Positions 54,501 to 64,000 of a stretch of 64,000 nucleotides of DNA are shown here, piece by piece (the stretch's first letter is position 1; each line of letters starts with the position of its first letter). A model generated the notes under the pieces. That model searched no databases, was not told the origin of the DNA, and was given only the letters and a program-made list of their open reading frames with translations. A program made the position numbers and the translations under genes. The stretch is from Paulownia fortunei (lineage: Eukaryota > Streptophyta > Magnoliopsida > Lamiales > Paulowniaceae), in NCBI GenBank assembly GCA_019321725.1, contig CM033108.1:64501-128500 (forward strand). The letters run 5' to 3'.

Positions 54501-57500
54501 GTCTTCCTTCTGATAAGGTAGGAATATCTCATGATCACTGAGTTAGAACTTGACATTTCTTCTGAATTTGGTCCAATCAATATGCTGATAGAATTTTCAA
54601 TATGTTTCATTTCATATGCTAATAGAGATTGTAGTAATTTGGATTTTCTAGTTAAAATAAAAGATTGGCTTCTTTGCTAGTATTATTTATCCTAATTTTA
54701 GTGGTTTGGACATTCATTTGAGTTCTCACTTGGAAATGGTGGCATCAAGTACCATTATACTTTTTGAAGACAATGATGTTCCCCACATATTTTAATTCTG
54801 TTAGCTGCATGTTTCCAGTTCATCTTAATCAACCTCTGCTGTAAATTTCTTGTTCACAGCTGTGTTGTGTTTCCTCTTCTCTCTATATAATAGGCATTTT
54901 CATTGAGAAAAGGAATAACAAAGAACATATTACCCTGGAAGAGAAACAGGCCAAGTCTCAAAAGTCTAATGACAAGGTAAGTTCTATGGTCAAACTTTAA
55001 AAAAATAAGTATGCGTAAGCACTGCCTCCAAATAGATATTTGACTTCAGTTTCTTAAGAAGCAATACTATGTTTGGTATTTTACAGGTTTTATCATCTCG
55101 AAATGTCGCAAAGAAATTGAAACTGAAGTTTACCAAAGCATGGATATCATTCCTCAGATTGCCCCTCCCTCTTGATGTATACAAGGAGGTAAAGCTAAAA
55201 TGTGTTGTCATTGGGTCCTTATGCTGCCCTATAATTTATTCTTCCTTAAAGGATTTTATTCTTTATACATAAATTTTGATCCACATTTGCAAGTCTAAAT
55301 CATACATAAATGAGTTTTAATAAGAATCAGCATTCATCTACGATTTTGTTGCTCCAATTCTAGCCTGCAGCTTGAGCGAAAAGCTTTCTCTGTTGATTAA
55401 TTACTTTTTAAATTCATTATGCTGATGGATTGCCATAAAAAAATTGTATCTGCATATTGAAACTGCCAATCTCATGGCAAAGTGCTCAGAGGCCACATCA
55501 CATTAACAATTGTGGACTATGAAGTTATTTTCACTGAATTTGTGCTTCCTCTTCTTTTATTTTGATAATTGGCTTTAGTCATTTGATCATTAACTGTGAG
55601 CAGTTTGATCTGTAACTTTCAATTTGGGATTTTATTATTGTCATGTTATTTTTTTTTCAGTTCTGGATAAGACATACCTATTACAGTTTCCGCTCTCATA
55701 TTTTCTTCCATTTATTTTATAGGTTCTTGTTACACTTCATCAGGCTGTCATTCCTTATCTCTCTAATCCAATCATGCTATGGTAAATTATGCAGAATTTT
55801 GTGATTGCTTTTGCTTAAGAGAGTATTTATTCTTTCATGCTTAAAAACTATTTTTACTTGTTTGCCAACTCTATATATGCAGTGATTTCTTGACTCGATC
55901 ATATGACATCGGTGGTGTTGTCAGCGTTATGGCTCTTAGCAGCTTATATATTCTCATGACACAACATGGTCTTGAGTATCCCAACTTTTATAATAAACTT
56001 TACGCTTTGTTGGAGCCCTCTATATTTATGGCAAAACATCGAGCAAAATTCTTCCAGGTAGGTGATATAATTTCCTTGAAATTTATATGGATTTGTGCGA
56101 ATCTTATATGGTATGAGTGCTGGTTGTGAACTTAAGTTGAAAGGATGTGGTATCCACCCTTCAGGTGTGGTGAACAGAAAGGGTTGGCCATTGGGCAATA
56201 CCCCAAGAAAGAATAGCATAAAAATCTGTTATTTGCATATGTCAACATTTTTTCCATCTTGTTCAATTGTTTACATAATATCTAGGGAAAGGCTATCTAT
56301 ATCTGTGTAGACGTGTGTATGAGAATTGCTTTATGTTCAAGTTGTTGATATGTTAGTGCAGGCAATTTTACACATGCTACTGCCACTGTTTTCCCTTTTG
56401 GAATGTTTTTAATCATCGCCCTATAAATCCTGTGAAGTTTTTAGGATGTCTCGAGAACGTAGAGTATAGCCCTGATATTGTGCTACAGTGGCCAAAATGT
56501 TTAAATCCATTTTGATGAGTAGAAACTACTTAAAAATAAGGTCCCATGAACCTGTCGGACTGTTTTTCCCCAATTTATATAAAACAGTTCCCCAGTCAAT
56601 TACGTGCCGTCCTCTTTGTGTCACAAGATTATTTTCACCTAAATGGATAGCACAATGAGGACAGCTTCAAGACCTCCGGCACCACATATAAGGACTATTT
56701 GTCAATTTACTCAAATTGCTTAAGTGGATGTTGGTAGGTAGGTATTATTCTAGGTCTATGAACTAGACACATTTTCTCTCACAAGGATGCGGTGCTACAT
56801 TAGCATTTGTTCTTAAGAGTGGAGAATGGTTTCCCCGAAGTCTATGTTTGCATGGTGGGATTTTGTTCTAAGGTTTTAGCTCAATGGATGAAAAAATGCT
56901 ATAGCCGATAAATCCATGAAAAGTTGCCCAAAATTATGTCTGTAAATATTCCGGTGAAACCATTTTTTTTTTTTCTGTTTTTTCTTCTATAGTTAGTACG
57001 TTACGGGTTGAAGTTCATCACTATTACAATCATTGCAAGGTGAATAAGTATGCCAGACACACAATGTGGACAAAATGCTTGTTTGTACCTTTTTCAGATA
57101 AGGGTAATTATCAAATAGCTTACATTGCTAATTATCATTTTGTATATTGTCTCATTCTCAGCTGCTGGACTCATGCTTGAAATCATCACTCCTTCCAGCG
57201 TATCTGGCTGCTGCCTTCTGTAAGAAATTGAGCAGACTTGCACTCTTTGTTCCTCCTTCAGGAGCGCTAGTCATTATTGCTTTGGTTCACAACCTTCTAC
57301 AGAGACATCCTTCAATTAATTGTTTGGTGCATCGGGTAAGAACAGAATCTTTTTTCTTTTGTTTAGCCATCATATTTCTCTATGGATTATATGGGTGGAG
57401 ATTTGTGCTTGGTATGAAGAGTTATTCGTGTTGTCATAATAAATCTTATATTTTGGCATGTGAGTACATTTTATACCTACCGTACATGAGAAACCTAAGT

Positions 57501-60500
57501 TCCTCAAAATCTATCTTACTTTCAGCCTCTGTCATGCAACTAGCTAAGTTTTTTCGTAATTGTTTTTTCAAGTGACAAGCAAAAGAAAAAGGAACATATA
57601 GATGATAAATGACATTATTTTCTGCTTTTTCAGCAATTGACAGAATATTAGAAGGGCCCTTATGAGTTTTCCTGGGACAAACCTGTTGCTTGACTGTTGT
57701 AAGAAATGGGGAGCTGTTAGTATAGAATGATACTCGACTGACATAATGGTCTATAACAGAGTTACCAGAAGAAATTTTCGAACCTGTAGCAAATCATGAT
57801 TGACTTGACCCATTCCAAAAGTTGGCATAATGATGATTCTATCATTAATTTTTGCGATTCAAGCTGTAGGTTTTGCCCTTGAATATTTAAGATCAAGAAC
57901 TGTAATTATTGGTAGCATGCTTCCATTAATCCTTCAACAATTCAAATTATGAGAATCCTTGGAAGATTTTAAGGATTCAATGGCCACATTTTTCTATGGT
58001 TGACAAATATCATTAGCTTTCCTTTTTCCAAAAAGTACAAATCTATTCACTATTTAACATCTTACCAAAGCTTGCATATGATATATAGAATCCAGGATGA
58101 TATGGCTCCTTCTGAACCGTGGCCCTTATTTTCAGATTAGCATTAGAGTCCAAAACTTATTTTGTAAATTGTGAGATGGTTGTTTCTCTACAGTTTTGTT
58201 GTGCTTAAAGCTATTTAACTATAGGTATTTATGGACTTCTGTGACAAATCTAGGTTACGTTTGTTTTTTTTTTTTTTGTAGTTTGGGAAAAATGTTTTGG
58301 GGAATGTGTAATATATTTGGTTTTATTTTTTGATGCCCAAAACGAAATTAAACAAGGCCCTAATATTCTAGTTAGTTTCCATGATGGGCTGTACTATGAC
58401 CACTTTCAAAGAATAAACCTAAAAGAATCCCGCAAGACTAAGTATTTTATAATAGTTTGCAAATGGGATAGAAAGATTTATGTAATTGTTAAGTTATTCA
58501 TGCCATACTGATGACAATAACTCTAGGCAATGGATATGACTTTTGAATTTGCTGCTTCATCCTTCTGTGCATTCCTGGTTTTCAATTCGGCCATGATCAT
58601 GTCACCTCAAGTATCTTGGTTAACGCATTTTATGCTCCCTATCAAGCTCGTGCGTAAAATTGGATACTGTCCTTATCTCTTGACCCCCCCCCCCCCCCCC
58701 TTCCACACACACACACACACCAAAAAAAAAAAAAAAAAAAAAAGGAAGTGAAAAAAGATGAATTCTTCGTAAACATTTAAATGTTGAATTTAGCAAATGA
58801 GTTGCTGCATGAAATTTTCCAGAGATCATTCCATTGCAAAGAGCATAGAAGTGCCTAATATAATCCTATTGTGTTCATTCCTTTAATGTGTTGAAAAAAT
58901 TACTTAATGACGCAAATATCCACTATGTAGGAAGGTGGTACTGGTACTACTGGAGAAACTTCCAAAGAAGAAAAAAGCAGTTATGAAAATGCCGAAGACT
59001 GCAGTGCTAACAGGGATTTGTTTGAGGAGAAGCCTGGGATTGATCACTTCAAAAACGAGGAAAGTGATCCTAAAGATACCAATGCCATGAGTAAGTTTCA
59101 TTTTTCTATTTTTGATGATCTTTGTGTGTATATAAACTCCTAGTGATGAACAGTTATCCAATATCTGCCATTTTTGACTCTTTTTCATTGTTTTCTTTTA
59201 TTTCTCTTCTAATCTAGTTTTTGGTAGGGCAAATATCAAATATTTTTTTGGGTTAGAGTCAATGAGTTGGTGCTTTTGATCTTTTACATAGTTCTTAAGG
59301 AGCAGCTGTTGGCCATTTGATATACTCCCTATAAGAGTAACAATGATTTTTGAAAGACATTTTAGGCCGGGAGTTTGATCAGAATCTTATGTTTTTCAGA
59401 CGAGGGGAATGAATTTAGCCATGTATATCCCTCACTGCTTCCTCAACGTGGTTTAAAAGCCAGGCTAGTGGCCTTCTCAGCCTTTCTTTCAGCAGAGTTC
59501 TGATGCTTCAGCTTCTTCATACCCATCTGCTTTGCAACAATTGTGATGAACACGGCCCCCCCCCCCCCCTCCCCCCCCCACATTGCCGATGCTGCAATAC
59601 CCCCAAGCTTGTTGCACTTTCATGGCCTTCTGCATTGTCATTTACACAACATGAACCACCATATAAAACAAGACAACCAAAAACTACCAGTTTAATTAAA
59701 CTTTCTTCCCCCAGTCAACTCCATCCCCCCCTGCCGTTGCGCTATTCAGAACTTAGGCTAAGACCACTGTCTCAAAGGACCTGTAGACCACCTTCTCGAA
59801 GCACTTGTGAAGTTCGGGAAAATAAACCAAAAATTTTAAGCGAAGAATGATAAAAACATAAGTTCGACAAACTAAGAAGATACTGCTAGGTTAACTCAAA
59901 ATCTCATTTATTACTGTTCAGATCTGCATTGAATAAATAGAATCAGATCTCTTTTTTCTTTTTTCTCTTCTCTTTCTGGAAGTTCTCTCGTTTATGAGAA
60001 AAGGTGCTGCTGCTGGTGGTGTTGGTGTGGCATGTTAATGATGGAGCAGCTCAATAGGACATACAGAGGTATTGGGTTTGATGTGATGCCATGAACATGG
60101 ATTTGCTGTTTCTGGATGGCAGCGATGTAGGTTGTCAAAAAGGGAAGTGGTGGTGGTGGTATTCATGTGGTTAGCTAGCCATGATGAGTCACGGTTGTGA
60201 CTTGTAAAGGTGGGGTTAGTGGAAGAGGACAATGAACTTGGATTGGGTTGGCATGAGTGTGGGGCTTGCGTTATACATGAATATTTCCTCATCTGATCTC
60301 TAATTCTTTGTGAATTTGGTAAGGGTGTTTTAGGAAAATATGTGCAACACAAGTGTGCATGTTGGGGAAGTGGCCACGGATATAGTACAACTCTAAAAAG
60401 AAGAACCCCAATCTTTATTAGTGAAGGGAGTATATCTGTTCGTGAATGGATATTCAGCTTATTTTGCTTGGATATCCATGCACCTTGCCTAAAAGAAGAG

Positions 60501-61752
60501 AAATAAGAGCAGTTTTAAACAGAGAGAACACAGGAAGTATGCTAGAGAATGGTAAGCTTTTACCTTCCAGAGAATACAGGGAGCATGCTAGAAAATGGTA
60601 AGCTTTTACCTTCCACATTGAAACCCGCCTTGGAGGTCTAAAGAGGACTGAGCTTGAAGTATGGACGAAGTTAACTTACAGCTTCATTCTGGCTATTAGC
60701 CTTTTTCATCATTTTCCATTTTTTGTTTTGTCATTGACCAGAAACTTGGCATGATTTTTTACTAGTTTTTGCCTTAAATATTTATCCTTTTTCCCCTTAT
60801 TCCTCAAAATCAACGACTCAATGCACATCACTAAATCTTATTGTCCATGTAACTCTTATTTTCCAAGTCACCAACCTTTGGACTAATACTTTTGTACTGA
60901 CTTTATCCCAGTCCTTGAGGTTGTATAGTTAATCCAGCTTTGTGTTATTTATTCCGCAAGCAGCGGTAAAATGGAATCACTTGTTTCCTGTGTCTAGCAC
61001 CAATTGTCTTCTAAAGACAAGTAGATTCTCTTGGTTATGGAAAAACTAATATGTACATCTGTGGCAATGATTGGGCAGGGAGCTCTCTGTGGGAGATTGA
61101 TACTCTTCGCCATCATTATAGCCCTCCAGTTTCAAGGTATGTACAACATGTATGATCTTTCTGTGTGATAATATTGCCCGCATGTTTAGGCGTATTGACT
61201 TCAATTTCTCCATTATTATTAACTGATACTCATCTTATGTAATCAGATTTGTTTTGTCCCTGGAGAATGATTTGGCTGTCAGGGCTAGAACTGCTGAAAT
61301 TGCAGTTAAAGATTTTAGTTCTGGTTCATATGCAACAATTTTCAATGACGAGGTAAACTGCTTCATTGTGCATGATTCTTTAATTTTCAGAATAAGGCTG
61401 GTAATACAGTACACTCAATTTTGTTCAGTTTAGATAGATGCCTATCACAACCCGACATGTCATCTTTCATTTGATTTTCTGTTACAACCTTTTATATTTG
61501 CTGGAATGTCACTATTAGTGCTCTATGTAATTTATGGTTGCTATTATTGAACATTGCAGAAACTTAATTTTTTTGCAGATTAGACGAAGGGTCAAACAGG
61601 TCCCATTGGCATTCTACAAAGCAACTCCCACTTATTTGTTCTCAGAGTCTGACTTTCCCGGTTGGACATTCAAATTCAAGGATGAGGGATCTATCACTGT
61701 GACACGTGATGATCACCAAGATACATCTCCAAAACGGAAGCGGATAGTGTGA
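51584..61752 (+). CDS. NOC4: Nucleolar complex protein 4 (NOC4), ribosome small-subunit assembly, 15 exons
   Basis: Exons: 51584-51943, 52082-52174, 52336-52412, 52712-52764, 52915-52966, 54150-54244, 54894-54976, 55087-55188, 55723-55781, 55883-56057, 57162-57335, 58931-59090, 61079-61136, 61247-61352, 61579-61752. They sum to 1821 nt, 606 aa, and every junction is GT-AG with a consistent phase. The N terminus is basic (MASVSSKKKKQRREK), fitting nucleolar import. The CBF/Mak21 domain covers about residues 280-445: LKFTKAWISFLRLPLPLDVY, CDFLTRSYDIGGVVSVMALS, HGLEYPNFYNKLYALLEPS and LPAYLAAAFCKKLSRLAL. An acidic linker (exon 12) and a conserved C-terminal block follow (SSLWEIDTLRHHYSPPVSRF, IRRRVKQVPLAFYKATPT, FPGWTF). 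NOC4 pairs with NOP14 in pre-40S maturation; the Arabidopsis gene is embryo-essential as I recall. The short exons 4-7 are the least certain. Confidence 0.9.
58684..58743. repeat. Compound simple repeat in NOC4 intron 11
   Basis: A C homopolymer of 17 (58684-58700), an (AC)n run (about 58704-58720) and an A homopolymer of about 22 (58722-58743) follow one another. Run lengths in such tracts are often wrong in assemblies. Confidence 0.85.
60523..60614. repeat. 46-bp tandem duplication in NOC4 intron 12
   Basis: Units 60523-60568 and 60569-60614 both run from agagaa to ttttaccttcc and differ at a few sites. The duplicated piece includes a tggtaagc word, which is a good splice-donor match. Confidence 0.9.
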
Positions 61753-63012
61753 TATGAGACCAAGTTTTTATTTAACTCTATGAAAGAAAATTTTGATCCA
61801 TCCTTCTACTGCTGTTTAATGGCAAATATATTTTTCCCCATTTGTAGGCAGAACATCATAGCGGACGATTGTGCCCTTTTGCTATTCCTGTTTTTAATTT
61901 ATTGTAACAGGGTAGAAACCAGCGCCAAGGTAAATTAGATTCAACGAGAAAATGAGCTTTTATTATTTACTTGGAACCAACTCTTTTAACAATTTTAGTA
62001 TATTTATTAACTCGAGCGCATAGTAATTTCGTAGTTTTTGGTGAAACACAAGCGTTACAACTTACATTCTCTGCTGCTTGCTTCCATTATGCTGTCGACT
62101 TGCTATGTATATTTGTATCATGACCTTGTCTAACAGAATTTTCATATTGTTCAACTGTTTTTTGGACAGATAGAAACGGATATAGATGGATTATATCTGA
62201 ATGGAATTGTGTCAGTCATAAGTGGGTGGTGTATCTTGAAGAAATAATATTTTTATTCGCATAACATGAATTTTTATTTCTTCAAAATTCTTCTTTTATT
62301 TTTACATATCTTTCAATCATTATATCAATTCAAATATATAAATTTTTATTTTTATTTTATTACGAAAATAAATAATGTATAGTGGTATAAAATATTATAA
62401 AAATTTGATTTGATAAATAAAATCAAATACACCATGAAATTTATCATTATAAAAATAATTTGTCCAAATAAAATTTTACATTAAAAAACCTCATCCAAAT
62501 ATATTTTGTTTACAATCTCTCTCTCAATTCCTGTTCCACATATTTTTCTAAAATATTCATCTTAAAACATCGTGTTATTTTTGACCTGGACAAAAAGGTC
62601 GACGGGAAGGTTCCAGCGAGGCGCCGTAGCCGATTCCGTGGACCGACCATCCGCCTCCAATTCCTTCCTTCTTCTCTTGTCGATAAGTTCATATTTTCCT
62701 GTTGCATCAAAACTTTCCTACTTATATAAATCTCTTTCAAAATATCTCCTCCCCCATCATTCTCCACTTTTCCTCCTTCAGTAACTGCACCTGAATTCTC
62801 ACTTTGTTTAGGTTTTCCTTCTCTGTGCAGACCCATCAAGAACCTCCATTATACAAAAAGAAACAGGATTTGTATCACCATTTACATATATACATGCGTA
62901 TCTACATATAAATAGGATATCATTGAGGAGGGCTCACAAAACATCGTCCCAAGATCTATTTTATTTTATTTTTTTCATCATTCATCATACGAAGGATTTT
63001 TCCTGATATTAA
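61753..63012. other. Intergenic region and upstream sequence of the AVT3-like gene
   Basis: Contains the NOC4 3' UTR, an AT-rich spacer (62240-62510) and the leader of the next gene. A GC-richer patch at 62590-62670 could be promoter or 5' UTR. The open frames here (62510-62839 and 62572-62784) have no recognisable motif. Confidence 0.5.
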
Positions 63013-64000
63013 ATGGGGTTCGAAAAGGAAAATGAAGCTGGATCATCCACCAATGCGCTGCGCTCATTGCCAAGAGAAGACACCCCCTTATTGTCCGGCA
63101 AAGGCAAGCCCCACATCCTGTCTTCTCAACCCAAAACCTTCGCTAATGTCTTTATTGCGATCGTCGGCGCTGGTGTTCTTGGCCTCCCTTACACATTCAT
63201 GCGTACCGGCTGGCTAATCAGTCTCATCATGATTTTCGTTGTCGCCGCTCTCACCTACCACGGCATGATGCTCCTCATCCATACCCGCAAGAAGCTTGAG
63301 GATTCCCCTGTTGGTGCCTTCCCAAAGATTGCATCTTTCGGTGATTTGGGCTTCGCTGTCTGTGGGTCTGTTGGCAGATTAGCCGTTGATTCCATGATTG
63401 TTCTCTCCCAAGCTGGCTTCTGCGTTGGCTATCTCATTTTCATTGGTAACACTCTCGCCAATCTTTTGAGTTCCTCCTTGACGTTATCTGCTGCCAGCCC
63501 CAAAATTTGGGGGGTTTCTGCCAAGAGTGTTTACATTTGGAGTTGTTTTCCCTTTCAATTGGGCTTGAATTCGATTCCATCGCTAACCCTTTTGGCTCCT
63601 CTGAGCATTTTCGCGGATATTGTGGACTTGGGTGCAATGGGGGTGGTGATGGTTGAGGATGGCATCATATTCACCAAGCAAATGCCGGTGGTTGAGGCTT
63701 TTGGCACTATTTCTACCTTCTTTTACGGATTGGGTGTGGCCGTGTACTCGTTTGAGGGGATTGGGATGGCTTTGCCTTTGGAATCGGAAATGAAAGACAA
63801 GTCCAAGTTCGGGAAAATTTTAGGCTTGACCATGCTTTTTATTGCTGCCATGTATGGGGCATTTGGAGCAATGGGTTACTTTGCGTTCGGCGTGAACACA
63901 AAGGACATCATCACGGCGAATATGGGAAAGGGATTGTTGAGTACTTTAGTTCAGCTGGGCCTGTGTATTAATCTGTTCTTTACGTTTCCGCTGATGATGA
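63013..64000 (+). CDS. AVT3: Vacuolar amino-acid transporter, AVT3 type (3' end outside window)
   Basis: An uninterrupted frame from ATG 63013 to the window edge gives 329 codons, with no stop. After a polar N terminus (MGFEKENEAGSS, then EDTPLLSGKGKP, a dileucine-like motif) come the membrane helices of the amino acid/auxin permease family: KTFANVFIAIVGAGVLGLPY (helix 1, the family's signature), FMRTGWLISLIMIFVVAALT, IVLSQAGFCVGYLIFIGNTL, VVEAFGTISTFFYGLGVAVY, SFEGIGMALPLESEMKDKSK and LGLTMLFIAAMYGAFGAMGY. Arabidopsis AVT3 proteins export neutral amino acids from the vacuole; substrate here is inferred. AVT3 genes are often intronless, which this unbroken frame fits. A family member is about 420-440 aa, so about 100 residues lie beyond the window. 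Confidence 0.88.
   Translation, partial: MGFEKENEAGSSTNALRSLPREDTPLLSGKGKPHILSSQPKTFANVFIAIVGAGVLGLPYTFMRTGWLISLIMIFVVAALTYHGMMLLIHTRKKLEDSPVGAFPKIASFGDLGFAVCGSVGRLAVDSMIVLSQAGFCVGYLIFIGNTLANLLSSSLTLSAASPKIWGVSAKSVYIWSCFPFQLGLNSIPSLTLLAPLSIFADIVDLGAMGVVMVEDGIIFTKQMPVVEAFGTISTFFYGLGVAVYSFEGIGMALPLESEMKDKSKFGKILGLTMLFIAAMYGAFGAMGYFAFGVNTKDIITANMGKGLLSTLVQLGLCINLFFTFPLMM

Noticed and set aside
59503..60352. Open frames on both strands in NOC4 intron 12
   Set aside because: Built around C-runs and low-complexity sequence, with no family motif. A resemblance of the - strand frame to copia gag was considered and was too weak.

Overview
The window is nuclear DNA from a flowering plant, most likely a eudicot. 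Genes are split by GT-AG introns, intergenic DNA is AT-rich, the proteins belong to plant-specific subfamilies (a CPK5/6-type calcium-dependent kinase, a tonoplast sugar transporter, a plant-type HMG-CoA reductase), and plant retrotransposons are present. There are no operons, CRISPR arrays or prokaryotic signals. I modelled exons by hand from splice consensus and reading phase. Every complete multi-exon model closes in frame except HMG-CoA reductase, which needs a one-base correction.

Layout: 1-3.9 kb, the last two exons of a BIG5/MIN7-type ARF-GEF (+). 8.7-10.8 kb, HMG-CoA reductase (+) with a one-base frameshift in exon 1. 14.3-14.8 kb, an intronless 162-residue plant protein of unknown function (+). 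17.8-21.3 kb, a predicted plastid protein of unknown function (+) with a decayed LINE in its last intron. 23.2-26.1 kb, a giant inverted-repeat (foldback) element. 26.5-30.3 kb, a CPK5/CPK6-like kinase (-). 33.3-37.0 kb, a mitochondrial phosphate carrier (-). 37.9-42.8 kb, a complete but dead Ty1/copia LTR retrotransposon (-). 43.6-48.8 kb, a tonoplast monosaccharide transporter (+). 51.6-61.8 kb, the ribosome-assembly protein NOC4 in 15 exons (+). From 63.0 kb, the start of a vacuolar amino-acid transporter (AVT3 type) that runs off the right end.

The genes are ordinary housekeeping and signalling genes and do not form one pathway. What links them is gene order. As I recall the Arabidopsis map, NOC4, MPT1, CPK6, a small unknown gene and HMG2 lie in the same order on chromosome 2, and TMT2, CPK5 and a paralogue of the unknown gene lie together on chromosome 4. 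This window holds the union of both blocks, as expected of a segment that was later duplicated and partly lost in Arabidopsis.

I found no undescribed biological system. The items most worth a second look are the HMGR frameshift, the foldback element with a coding relic in each arm, the copia element whose stop codons are mostly Trp-to-stop, the concealed last exon of the phosphate carrier, and the two conserved genes of unknown function.
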